Positions 38,474 through 47,245 of a stretch of 64,000 nt of DNA are shown one piece after another; position 1 is the first letter of the stretch; each line of letters starts with the position of its first letter. Source of the DNA: Sulfitobacter sp. SK012. GTDB lineage: Bacteria > Pseudomonadota > Alphaproteobacteria > Rhodobacterales > Rhodobacteraceae. The notes under the pieces were generated by a model that did no database searches, was not told the DNA's origin, and worked only from the letters and a program-made list of their open reading frames with translations. A program made the translations under genes and the position numbers. The stretch lies in assembly GCF_003352085.1 (NCBI RefSeq), contig NZ_CP025804.1, positions 62,001-126,000 on the forward strand, written 5' to 3'.

Positions 38474-38802
38474 GCTGCCAGCGCTGCAGGAAGCCCATCC
38501 ACGAATGATTTTTTGGAAGCGCTGTAGCATTCGAGAACATCAATAATATCGACATCTTCTGATTTTCCAGAAGCTGCCATCGTCTCACCGTTTTGGCATT
38601 TTTGAGCAAATGTTGAAAACCCAAGGTTTAGCGCGCAACCTTTGAGCAGATGCATGTCAGCCTCAAGGGTGACTATATCCGCGGTGCTATGTAGGCGGGC
38701 GATTACCTCATCCACTTCTTCAATGAATAGCTCGACAACTTCGTCGAAATCTTCAGCGCCGATTTCGTCAATTAGGTTAGTTATGCGATTCCAGTCTATC
38801 AT
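38470..38802 (-). CDS. Hpt-domain phosphotransfer protein
   Basis: 110 residues, all one four-helix Hpt domain. The phosphorylatable His51 lies in MHLLKGCALNLGF, the standard HxLKG..xNLG context. The start is ATG at 38802 (MIDWNRITNL) with GAGG upstream. It is divergent from a REC-PP2C regulator 149 bases away; the pair probably work in one phosphorelay, the Hpt passing phosphate to or from the receiver. No histidine kinase is in the window. Confidence 0.88.
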   Translation of the reverse strand: MIDWNRITNLIDEIGAEDFDEVVELFIEEVDEVIARLHSTADIVTLEADMHLLKGCALNLGFSTFAQKCQNGETMAASGKSEDVDIIDVLECYSASKKSFVDGLPAALAA

Positions 38803-38951
38803 CTTCGACCTCAAAGGTTGGATCGAGAACTAGTGGACGTCCGTTAAGAAATCGTCGACAGATGTAAGGTATTTCCAAGAATTTTAGGTTTCATGAGCTG
38901 TTAATGGACGCCGTTCTACAGGTAGGGCGAAACAAATAGACGCGTTGTATT

Positions 38952-40235
38952 ATGCCGCTTACTCAAAACTCAGAATTGCCCGGCAAGGACGCGGTGCGTA
39001 GCGGTGCGATGAAACGCGTGTTGGTCGTTGATGACAGTAAGCTTCAGCGCCGAATTCTTACAGCATCGCTAAAACGTTGGGGCTTTGATGTCCAAGAGGC
39101 CGAGTCTGGAGAAATCGGACTTGAGTTGGCCAGAGCCTCCTTGCCTGATCTCGTGCTCAGTGATTGGATGATGCCCGGCATGTCAGGCTTGGAGTTCTGC
39201 CGTGCATTTAGGGCGCTGAGCGGTGATCAATATTGTTGTTTTATTCTGCTGACCTCAAAGAACGAAAAGGCTGAAATCGCTCTTGGGCTAGATAGCGGTG
39301 CTGATGATTTTCTGACAAAGCCGGTCGACAGCAATGAGTTGCGCGCACGAATGGCTGCTGGCGAGCGGGTTCTCGAAATGCAGCGGGAATTGACCGAAAA
39401 AAATCGAATGATCACAGATACGCTGGACGAGTTACGGCGGGTCTACGATTCCCTCGACAGCGATCTGATTGAAGCCAAGAAACTTCAGCAATCTTTGCTA
39501 AGGCAACGCAACAAGGTTTTCCCAAGTGGAGAACTATCACTAATGTTGCGTTCGTCCGGACACGTAGGCGGAGACTTGGTAGGTTTCTTTCCTGCGGGTG
39601 AGCATCATCTGGGCCTTTATGCGATTGATGTATCTGGACATGGAATCAGCTCTGCCTTGATGACGGCACGTTTGGCAGGGTATCTTTCGGCCGCCTCGCC
39701 AGATCAAAATGTTGCGCTGATGCGCGATGATGTCGGCAATTTCGTGCCTCGCGCACCAGAAGATGCGATTGAAGCTTTGAACGATCTGGTCCTGGATGAG
39801 ATGGAAACGGAGCACTATTTTACGCTGATGTTGGGTTTTATTGAGTTGGCGACAGGGCATGTGGTCTTGTCTCAAGCGGGCCACCCCCATCCAGCAGTGC
39901 AACGGGCGGATGGTTCGATTGAGCAATGCGGAACCGGTGGTTTTCCTGTTGGCCTTATGTACGGCATTACTTTTGAGCAGTTTGATCTCCAACTTTACCA
40001 AGGGGACCGGCTGCTCATTCTTTCAGACGGTGTGACTGAATGCCCTGATTCAACCGGCGACATGCTTGGTGAAGACGGCCTATCCCGCCTTATGGATGGG
40101 CTAAGCGACGTACATGGACCGGCATTTCTGGAATCGCTAGTTTGGCAGCTCAGTGAGTTTGCGGGCAGCGAAGATTTCCCTGATGATGTTTCAGGCATCC
40201 TGTTCGAGTACGGGGTTCAGGCCATCGACGCGTAG
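38952..40235 (+). CDS. Response regulator with PP2C-type (SpoIIE-like) phosphatase domain
   Basis: 427 residues: receiver domain (about 20-140) with acidic pair VVDDSK, phospho-acceptor Asp71 in LVLSDWMMPGMSG and Lys in FLTKPVD; a helical linker (about 140-195); and a PPM/SpoIIE phosphatase domain with GGDLVGFF, IDVSGHGISSALM, LSDGVTE and the final DDVSGILFEY metal ligands. Such proteins dephosphorylate STAS-type antagonists in partner-switching; RbaY of Rhodobacter capsulatus, which affects gene transfer agent production, has this architecture. Orthology is inferred. ATG at 38952 or 39009. Overlaps the convergent Nudix gene. Confidence 0.88.
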   Translation: MPLTQNSELPGKDAVRSGAMKRVLVVDDSKLQRRILTASLKRWGFDVQEAESGEIGLELARASLPDLVLSDWMMPGMSGLEFCRAFRALSGDQYCCFILLTSKNEKAEIALGLDSGADDFLTKPVDSNELRARMAAGERVLEMQRELTEKNRMITDTLDELRRVYDSLDSDLIEAKKLQQSLLRQRNKVFPSGELSLMLRSSGHVGGDLVGFFPAGEHHLGLYAIDVSGHGISSALMTARLAGYLSAASPDQNVALMRDDVGNFVPRAPEDAIEALNDLVLDEMETEHYFTLMLGFIELATGHVVLSQAGHPHPAVQRADGSIEQCGTGGFPVGLMYGITFEQFDLQLYQGDRLLILSDGVTECPDSTGDMLGEDGLSRLMDGLSDVHGPAFLESLVWQLSEFAGSEDFPDDVSGILFEYGVQAIDA

Positions 40236-40660
40236 CGCTGCAAAAAAAGTCGATCCCCATCGTTGCCAAGATGTTGGATTGCATCCTGCGCATCTAAGAT
40301 CATGGTTTGATGAAGCGGTTCGGTGGGTGGTGATAATTGCCTTACGGGGTGCGCCAGATAGATGTGGCACAACTTTTCGGCCCAAAGGTCGTACTCTGGC
40401 ATGAAAACAAAACGCCGAAACGCGCCCATCCGACGAGGTGTTGCAATTTTCCAACCAGTTTCTTCGATTACTTCCCGATGAAGTGCCTGCAGCGGTGATT
40501 CACCTGGATCGATTCCACCACCTGGGAGCTGAATGTCGATTTCATTGCCGATCTGAGCTGTAAGAAGAAACCGCCGGTCTATGGGTAAAATGGCATAAGC
40601 CCCGGCCCTGATTTGGTAGGTTTTCCCTTGTTGCGGCGGCGCTCCTAAGCGTCTGATCAT
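40217..40660 (-). CDS. Nudix hydrolase
   Basis: 147 residues. Nudix box GGGIDPGESPLQALHREVIEETGW fits GX5EX7REUXEEXGU with all metal ligands. Substrate is not evident. It overlaps the 3' end of the REC-PP2C gene by 19 bases and starts 77 bases from divergent hslO. Confidence 0.88.
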   Translation of the reverse strand: MIRRLGAPPQQGKTYQIRAGAYAILPIDRRFLLTAQIGNEIDIQLPGGGIDPGESPLQALHREVIEETGWKIATPRRMGAFRRFVFMPEYDLWAEKLCHIYLAHPVRQLSPPTEPLHQTMILDAQDAIQHLGNDGDRLFLQRYASMA

Positions 40661-40737
40661 GGTTCGCCCCTTTTTAGTTGCCTTGCCGGTCTTATATAGA
40701 CGCGGTATGCCAATCGCCCAGCGTTAAGGAAACCCCA

Positions 40738-41724
40738 ATGAACCTCGGAAACAAACTCGCGTGGGACGATACGGTCCTGCCATTTCAGCTTGATGCCTCC
40801 GATATCCGGGGCCGTGTTGCGCGGCTCGACGGAACTCTTGATGGCGTGCTTGCTCAGCATAATTACCCGCCGCAGGTCGAAGCGTTGGTGGCAGAAATGA
40901 CATTGCTGACCGCACTGATTGGCCAGACGATAAAGTTGCGTTGGAAGCTTTCGCTGCAGGTGCAGTCCAAAGGTGCTGTTCGGATGATCGCGACAGATTA
41001 CTATGGTCCGCAGGAAGACGGCGGCCCAGCGCGCATTCGTGCTTATGCAAGCTATGACGCTGAAAGGCTGACAGATGGTGTGCCCTTTGATCAGGTCGGC
41101 GAAGGGTATTTTGCTGTCATGATCGATCAGGGCGAAGGAATGACGCCCTATCAAGGCATCACGCCGCTGACTGGCAAGACGATTTCGGAATGCGCGGAAG
41201 CATATTTTGCTCAATCAGAGCAGCTGCCGACGCGGTTTTCGCTGAGCTTTGGTCGATCTATGCTTCGGGGCGAAGAAGAGAGTTGGCGGGCAGGTGGCAT
41301 AATGCTGCAACATATGCCCAAGGCGTCTCCATTCGCGGCCAAAGAAGAAGGTACTGGTGAAGTCTTGCAGGCTGATGATCTACTGCAGGACGATCAGGCC
41401 GAAAACTGGAGCCGCGTGAATATGTTGCTTGATACCGTCGAGGACTTAGAGTTGATCGGCCCAACGTTGCAGCCGACAGACCTGTTGATGCGGTTGTTCC
41501 ACCAGGAATCACCGCGGGTATTTGATGCGCAGGCCGTTCGTTTTGGCTGTACTTGTTCAGAAGACCGCGTGCGGCAAAGTCTGTCGATCTATTCGGCTAA
41601 GGATATTGGAACAATGACCACGGATGAGGGTCGCGTCACGGCGGATTGCCAGTTCTGCGGTGCGCATTATGATCTTGATCCAACGTCCGTTGGATTTGAA
41701 GCCGAAGATAAGAATGCTGATTGA
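40738..41724 (+). CDS. hslO: Hsp33, redox-regulated chaperone
   Basis: 328 residues. Holdase activated when oxidation releases zinc from its C-terminal cysteines: FGCTCSED gives the CxC and DCQFCGAHY the CxxC. The N-terminal domain begins DTVLPFQLDASDIRGRVARL. The start at 40738 has AAGGAA upstream. It overlaps the next Nudix gene by 11 bases. Confidence 0.94.
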   Translation: MNLGNKLAWDDTVLPFQLDASDIRGRVARLDGTLDGVLAQHNYPPQVEALVAEMTLLTALIGQTIKLRWKLSLQVQSKGAVRMIATDYYGPQEDGGPARIRAYASYDAERLTDGVPFDQVGEGYFAVMIDQGEGMTPYQGITPLTGKTISECAEAYFAQSEQLPTRFSLSFGRSMLRGEEESWRAGGIMLQHMPKASPFAAKEEGTGEVLQADDLLQDDQAENWSRVNMLLDTVEDLELIGPTLQPTDLLMRLFHQESPRVFDAQAVRFGCTCSEDRVRQSLSIYSAKDIGTMTTDEGRVTADCQFCGAHYDLDPTSVGFEAEDKNAD

Positions 41725-42313
41725 TCAGATAGATGAGATCCGTGCGGCGCTGACCAAAACTGGTGTGGCGTCGTCGGATTTCGATCTGAATCCCGAAGTA
41801 GAGCTGCCTCCTGGCAGAACCTTGCGCCCCGCGGGCGTGTTGGCTCCAATTGTATTGCGAAACAACCTGCTTGAACTCTTGCTGACAAAACGGTCTTCGG
41901 CGTTGAAAAATCATCCTGGGCAAATTGCTTTTCCAGGTGGCAAACAAGACAAAGACGACGCGGATGTTATAGCAGCAGCTTTGCGTGAAGCGGATGAAGA
42001 GATCGGTTTGCCCCCCGGAATTGTTGAAGTGCTTGGCACGCTTGCGCCGCATGAGACAGTAACTGGATTTCACGTTACGCCTGTAATAGCCGTTGTTAGA
42101 GACGCTTTTGATATTCGACCAGAACCAGGTGAGGTGGATGAGGTCTTTTCTGTACCATTGGATCATGTGCTCGACATGACACAATACTCTATTCAGTCGC
42201 GACGATGGCGTGGGCAGCAGCGCCACTATTTTACTGTACCTTACGGACCCTATTACATCTGGGGGGCCACTGCGCGTATGTTGCGTGCATGGACCGAAAC
42301 AATGCACCGCTAA
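41714..42313 (+). CDS. Nudix hydrolase of the CoA pyrophosphatase type
   Basis: 199 residues. LTKRSSALKNHPGQIAFPGG is the NuCoA motif that precedes the Nudix box GGKQDKDDADVIAAALREADEEIGL, as in NudL-type enzymes that cleave CoA to 4'-phosphopantetheine and 3',5'-ADP. The start at 41714 (MLIDQIDEIR) lies inside the end of hslO. Overlaps cca by 25 bases, so hslO, this gene and cca form one unit. Confidence 0.88.
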   Translation: MLIDQIDEIRAALTKTGVASSDFDLNPEVELPPGRTLRPAGVLAPIVLRNNLLELLLTKRSSALKNHPGQIAFPGGKQDKDDADVIAAALREADEEIGLPPGIVEVLGTLAPHETVTGFHVTPVIAVVRDAFDIRPEPGEVDEVFSVPLDHVLDMTQYSIQSRRWRGQQRHYFTVPYGPYYIWGATARMLRAWTETMHR

Positions 42314-43473
42314 TCCCTTCTGATACGCCTTGGCTCGCCAACCCCCAGGCCCAAGCCGTATGCGATGCGTTAACGGGCGCTGGGCACGTTGTATATTTCG
42401 TTGGTGGATGTGTACGCAACGCGCTCTTGGGTGTGCCGGTAAGCGATGTCGACCTTTCAACCGACGCGCTGCCTGATGATGTCATTGCGATAACCGAACG
42501 CGCCGGATTGAAGGCTGTTCCAACGGGAATTGAGCATGGTACGGTTACCATAGTTTCGGGTGGTGAACCTTTTGAGGTCACCACATTTCGGCGCGATGTA
42601 GAAACAGACGGCAGACGTGCGGTTGTCGCCTTTTCGACCGATGTTTCAGAGGATGCAAGACGCCGAGATTTTACTATGAACGCGATTTATGCGACTCCTG
42701 ATGGACAAATTATCGACCCACTTGGCGGGCTGGATGATCTGCATGCGCGCCGTTTTCGTTTCATCGAAGATGCAGGGCAGCGCATTCGCGAAGACTATCT
42801 TCGTACCCTTCGATATTTTCGGTTTCACGCTTTGTATGCGGATCCAGCAGTAGGTTTTGATCGAGATGCGTTGGATGCAATTGCGTCAAATTTGGGAGGT
42901 TTAGAGACGCTTTCTGCTGAAAGAGTCGGTTCAGAGTTGACCAAACTCCTTGGTGCATTTGACCCGGCACCATCATTGGCTGGGATGCGGCAAACTGGTG
43001 TGATGAACGCAGTATTGCCTAGTACTGATGACCGCTGGATCGGACCGCTTGCGCATATGGAGCAAGCCCTAGAGTTGTCGCCGAATTGGATTGGCCGGCT
43101 GGTGGCGCTTGGCGGCGATGATCCGACTAAACGCCTGCGGCTAAGCAAAGCTGATACTCGTATGTACCATTCGATCAAAGACGCAGCATTTGGGAGCTCG
43201 AGACTTAATGCCATTGCCTACCGTGAGGGTTCCGAAGTCGCACGTCAGGCGCTTTTGTTGCGGTCCGTTCTGGCGGAACAGGTTCCAGAGCCAACCGTTC
43301 TTGCGGCGATCGAAAGCGCTTCGAACAAGGTGTTTCCAATTGCTGCCGCAGATTTGATGCCAGATGTTGAGGGGCCCGCGCTTGGCTCGCGGTTGGCTGA
43401 CTTGAAAGAACGATGGGTTGCTTCTGATTTTACCATGACGCGCGGTGAATTGCTGGCTCTGCCAAAAGAGTGA
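42289..43473 (+). CDS. cca: CCA-adding tRNA nucleotidyltransferase
   Basis: 394 residues. Class II nucleotidyltransferase for tRNA 3' ends. VYFVGGCVRNALLGVPVSDVDLSTDALPD holds the GG and DxD motifs; TFRRDVETDGR and EDARRRDFTMNAIY are conserved, as is REDYLRTLRYFRFHA. Length matches the alphaproteobacterial short form without an HD domain. Start at 42289 follows the family (WL.NPQAQAV). Confidence 0.92.
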   Translation: MDRNNAPLIPSDTPWLANPQAQAVCDALTGAGHVVYFVGGCVRNALLGVPVSDVDLSTDALPDDVIAITERAGLKAVPTGIEHGTVTIVSGGEPFEVTTFRRDVETDGRRAVVAFSTDVSEDARRRDFTMNAIYATPDGQIIDPLGGLDDLHARRFRFIEDAGQRIREDYLRTLRYFRFHALYADPAVGFDRDALDAIASNLGGLETLSAERVGSELTKLLGAFDPAPSLAGMRQTGVMNAVLPSTDDRWIGPLAHMEQALELSPNWIGRLVALGGDDPTKRLRLSKADTRMYHSIKDAAFGSSRLNAIAYREGSEVARQALLLRSVLAEQVPEPTVLAAIESASNKVFPIAAADLMPDVEGPALGSRLADLKERWVASDFTMTRGELLALPKE

Positions 43474-43539
43474 TCGTAGGCGGTGGCTTTTCCGCCAATT
43501 TCCGCGATATATGCATAAGCACATAAATCAGAGTTGAAC

Positions 43540-45378
43540 ATGTTCCGATTCTTCGAAACATTAGTGGATCCGTATACGGCGTATCCGCAGGATGACACGC
43601 CCCCACAGCGGGTGTGGCCGTTCTTGCGCGCCTATAGCCAGCCGTTTCTCAAGATTTTCGCCCTTACAGCCTGCATGTCGGTCGTTGTCGCCGCGATTGA
43701 GGTTGGGTTGATATATTACATGGGCCGGGTCGTTGATTTGTTGGAACAAGGCCCCGCCATGATGTGGGAAACATATGGCACTGAGCTGGTCTTGGTGGCC
43801 CTGTTCATTGTGTTCATTCGACCGGCCATTCAGGCGCTCGATGTCGCGCTGGTGAACAATGCGATCATGCCAAACTTTGGCACGTTGATCAGATGGCGGG
43901 CGCATAGGCAGGTGTTGCGGCAATCGGTTGGTTGGTTTGAAAATGACTTTGCAGGGCGCATTGCCAACCGCATCATGCAAACGCCACCTGCGGCGGGCGA
44001 AGTTATTTTCCAGACGTTTGACGCGCTTTCATTCTCTTTGGCCTATCTGATCGGTGCAGCGGTTCTACTCACCAGCGCCGATCCCCGTCTGCTTTTGCCA
44101 TTGTTGATCTGGTTTGCGCTTTATTGCTGCCTAACAACTTGGGCGGTGCGCCGGATCGGCCCTGCGTCCAAGGCGGCGTCTGATGCCCGATCCGGCGTGA
44201 CTGGACGCGTCGTGGATGCTTATACCAATATCCACTCGGTCAAGATGTTTGCGCATCATGACAGCGAAGAGCTGTACGCCAAGGAAGCGATCGAAAAGGC
44301 GCGGCAGACATTTCAGGTTGAGATGCGAATTTTTACGGTGATGGATTTCACTTTGGTTGCATTGAACGGCCTGCTGATTGTCGGGGTCGTTGGCTGGGCA
44401 TTGTCGCTTTGGATCAACGGGCAGGCGAGCGTCGGAACAGTAGCGGCTGCGGCCGCGCTAACGCTGCGTCTGAACTCAATGACGGCTTGGATCATGTGGG
44501 CGTTGTCGACGTTTTTCCGCCAACTTGGTGTGGTTGCCGAAGGGATGGAAACGATTGCTCAACCGATAACACTGGTTGATGCATCGGATGCTAAGCCCTT
44601 GCTGTTAGAGGATGGACGAATTGAACTGGTGAATCTCACGCATCACTACGGACGCAGTTCTGGTGGGTTGCAGGCTGTGGATCTGATGATCGAGTCAGGT
44701 CAAAAGATAGGCCTTGTTGGGCGCTCTGGAGCTGGAAAATCGACCCTACTTAAGCTTCTTTTGCGGTTTTATGACGTCGAAGGCGGACGGATTGAAATTG
44801 ACGGCCAGGACATTTGTGGGCTGACGCAGGATAGTTTGCGGCAAAACATTGGGATGGTTCAGCAGGACAGCTCTTTGCTGCACCGATCGGTGATGGAGAA
44901 TATTCTTTACGGACGACCCAATGCGACCGAAGAGGCCGCGATTGAGGCCGCTAAGCAGGCGGAGGCGCATGAGTTCATTCTTGATTTGACGGACCCGGAA
45001 GGCCGGAGTGGATATCAAGCGCGTGTAGGGGAACGTGGCGTCAAACTGTCAGGTGGGCAAAGGCAACGAATTACGCTCGCACGTGTGATCTTGAAGGATG
45101 CGCCAATCTTGTTGCTGGATGAGGCGACAAGTGCGCTTGATAGTGAAGTAGAGGCGGCGATCCAAGAGACGCTCTATCAGATGATGTCGGGTAAAACGGT
45201 TGTCGCAATCGCACATCGGCTTTCTACCATTGCTGAGATGGACCGGATTTTGGTGCTTGATCAAGGACGCATCGTTGAAGATGGGAGCCATGACGCGCTT
45301 TTGGCGGAAGGCGGCCTATATGCTCAGTTCTGGGCGCGCCAATCCGGTGGGTTTCTGAAAACGGAAGAAGACGCGTGA
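43540..45378 (+). CDS. ABC exporter half-transporter, first of a tandem pair
   Basis: 612 residues: six-helix type-1 exporter membrane domain (about 35-330) fused to an ABC ATPase. Walker A LVGRSGAGKSTLLKLLLRF is near residue 392, the signature is LSGGQRQRITLAR and Walker B with catalytic Glu is LLLDEATSALD; the H-loop IAHRLSTI is present, so this ATPase site looks active. ATG at 43540 has a poor Shine-Dalgarno. Its stop overlaps the second ABC gene (GTGA), suggesting a heterodimer. Substrate unknown; MsbA-like lipid or drug export is possible. Confidence 0.9.
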   Translation: MFRFFETLVDPYTAYPQDDTPPQRVWPFLRAYSQPFLKIFALTACMSVVVAAIEVGLIYYMGRVVDLLEQGPAMMWETYGTELVLVALFIVFIRPAIQALDVALVNNAIMPNFGTLIRWRAHRQVLRQSVGWFENDFAGRIANRIMQTPPAAGEVIFQTFDALSFSLAYLIGAAVLLTSADPRLLLPLLIWFALYCCLTTWAVRRIGPASKAASDARSGVTGRVVDAYTNIHSVKMFAHHDSEELYAKEAIEKARQTFQVEMRIFTVMDFTLVALNGLLIVGVVGWALSLWINGQASVGTVAAAAALTLRLNSMTAWIMWALSTFFRQLGVVAEGMETIAQPITLVDASDAKPLLLEDGRIELVNLTHHYGRSSGGLQAVDLMIESGQKIGLVGRSGAGKSTLLKLLLRFYDVEGGRIEIDGQDICGLTQDSLRQNIGMVQQDSSLLHRSVMENILYGRPNATEEAAIEAAKQAEAHEFILDLTDPEGRSGYQARVGERGVKLSGGQRQRITLARVILKDAPILLLDEATSALDSEVEAAIQETLYQMMSGKTVVAIAHRLSTIAEMDRILVLDQGRIVEDGSHDALLAEGGLYAQFWARQSGGFLKTEEDA

Positions 45379-47207
45379 ACATTGGAAATTGGATTGATTC
45401 GTTTCGCCCTGCGGAAGGGCCGCCACCAGAAACATTGGGCGCTTTCATGCGTTGGTGTTTGTCAGGGGCGTGGCCTGCGCTATGGCTTTCGGCGTTTTTA
45501 TCTGCCGCTGCTGGCGCGTTAGAAGCAGGTACTGCGTTGATATTGGGTCGCGTCATTGATGCGGCTTCGGGCACCGGACCAGAGCGGTTTTTTGAAGGTC
45601 AGAACCTTGGCCTTATCTTGGCCGCGATGGCCTTTTTTCTTATTGCGCGTCCGATTTTCTTTGGGCTTTCGGCTGCGTCGAATGCGATCATTGTACAGCC
45701 GAATGTGAACCCTCTGGTGTTGTCTCGCCTGCACCGTTGGACTTTGGGTCAAACAGTTGGATTTTTCGACGATGATTTTGCGGGCCGGATTGCGCAAAAG
45801 CAGATGCAGACGGCTCGGGCTGTTACGGATGTAGCCTCTGAAATGATCAACGTCGTGGCATTTGCTCTGGCGTCGTTGTTTGGATCGGTCATTTTGCTTT
45901 TTGCGATAGACTGGCGGGTGGCTTTTGGGTTCGCAGTTTGGCTGATTTTCTATTTTGCGCTGATAAATTGGTTTTTGCCGCGCGTTCGTGAGCGCTCTGC
46001 AAGCCGTGCGGGCGCGCGCGCGATGGTTTCGGGACAGGTTGTTGATACGATCACCAACATCAAAACGGTCAAGCTCTTTGCCCATGACGATCACGAAGAC
46101 CGTGCAGCACTTGGTGCGATGCAGACATTCCGCAGCCGCGCGCTTGAGTTTGGGTATCTCGCTGCTGGGTTCCGGCTTGCTTTGATGAGCCTTGCCGGGC
46201 TGCTGCCTGTCTTACTGCTCGGTGGAACCTTGGTCTTGTGGCAGCGCGGGCTGGCGAGTGAGGGCGATATTGTCGCTGCGGGTGCCATCGCAATCCGCAT
46301 CGCCCAAATGACGGGTTGGGTCAGTTTCACGTTAATGGCGATTTATTCTAACATCGGCGAGATTGAGGATGGTATGCGCACGCTGACCCCGCGCAACCGC
46401 CTGGAAGATGGTGCGAACGCACAGCCGCTGAATGCTCAACTTGGAGAGATCGTGATCGAGGGCCTCAGCTTTGCTTATGGTCGCAAGACCGGCGGCATTG
46501 ATGACATTTCACTGACCATTCATGCGGGCGAAAAACTGGGTGTCGTGGGTGCGTCTGGGGCTGGCAAGTCGACGTTGGTCGCGCTGTTGCTTAGGCTCTA
46601 TGAAAGCGAAAGTGGTCGTATATTGATCGATGGACAGGATATCCGGTCCGTCACACAAGAAAGCTTGCGCCGCAACATTGCGATGGTCACGCAAGAGACC
46701 GCAATGTTTAACCGCTCCGCCCGTGACAATATCCTTTATGGCAATCCCGAAGCCGATGATGAGGCGCTGTTTGACGCTGCGCGGCAAGCAGAGGCACATG
46801 AATTTATTCTAACCCTTCAAGACCACAAAGACCGTACAGGGTATGACGCGCATCTTGGCGAGCGGGGCGTAAAACTGTCAGGGGGCCAGCGTCAGCGGAT
46901 CGCGCTTGCCCGAGCGATCATAAAGGATGCGCCGATCCTGATTTTGGATGAGGCTACAAGTGCGTTGGATAGTGAGGTTGAGGCATCGATCCAGGAAGCC
47001 CTTGAGCGGGTTATGGTGGGTAAAACGGTATTGGCCATCGCGCACCGGCTGTCGACACTAAAGGAAATGGACCGCATTGTCGTTCTGGATCAGGGCCGCA
47101 TTGCCGAAGTCGGGACTCACGACGCGCTGATTAAAGCCAAGGGGCTGTATGCGCGGTACTGGAAGCGGCAGTCGGGTGGGTTTCTCAACCTGCGTGCCGC
47201 GGAATAG
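45375..47207 (+). CDS. ABC exporter half-transporter, second of a tandem pair
   Basis: 610 residues, paralogous to the preceding gene over its whole length (shared QSVGWFENDFAGRIA / QTVGFFDDDFAGRIA and the same C-terminal WRQSGGF-type end). Walker A VVGASGAGKSTLVALLLRL, signature LSGGQRQRIALAR and Walker B LILDEATSALD are intact. Start is GTG at 45375, overlapping the first gene's TGA. Both sites being complete, the complex need not be asymmetric. Confidence 0.9.
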   Translation: MNIGNWIDSFRPAEGPPPETLGAFMRWCLSGAWPALWLSAFLSAAAGALEAGTALILGRVIDAASGTGPERFFEGQNLGLILAAMAFFLIARPIFFGLSAASNAIIVQPNVNPLVLSRLHRWTLGQTVGFFDDDFAGRIAQKQMQTARAVTDVASEMINVVAFALASLFGSVILLFAIDWRVAFGFAVWLIFYFALINWFLPRVRERSASRAGARAMVSGQVVDTITNIKTVKLFAHDDHEDRAALGAMQTFRSRALEFGYLAAGFRLALMSLAGLLPVLLLGGTLVLWQRGLASEGDIVAAGAIAIRIAQMTGWVSFTLMAIYSNIGEIEDGMRTLTPRNRLEDGANAQPLNAQLGEIVIEGLSFAYGRKTGGIDDISLTIHAGEKLGVVGASGAGKSTLVALLLRLYESESGRILIDGQDIRSVTQESLRRNIAMVTQETAMFNRSARDNILYGNPEADDEALFDAARQAEAHEFILTLQDHKDRTGYDAHLGERGVKLSGGQRQRIALARAIIKDAPILILDEATSALDSEVEASIQEALERVMVGKTVLAIAHRLSTLKEMDRIVVLDQGRIAEVGTHDALIKAKGLYARYWKRQSGGFLNLRAAE

Positions 47208-47215
47208 GGTCTACC

Positions 47216-47244
47216 CCCCGCCAGATAGGTGCCGTATGGCGGGG
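47216..47244 (+). promoter_or_regulatory. Hairpin over the translation start region of the methyltransferase
   Basis: CCCCGCCA (47216-47223) and TGGCGGGG (47237-47244) pair perfectly across 13 bases. The right arm holds the only G-rich Shine-Dalgarno-like sequence and ends one base before the ATG. There is no U-tract, so a terminator role is unlikely; start-site masking is possible. Confidence 0.35.
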
Positions 47245-47245
47245 C

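Noticed and set aside
47216..47244. Intrinsic terminator after the ABC genes
   Set aside because: The hairpin has no U-tract and abuts the next start codon; listed as a possible translation element instead.
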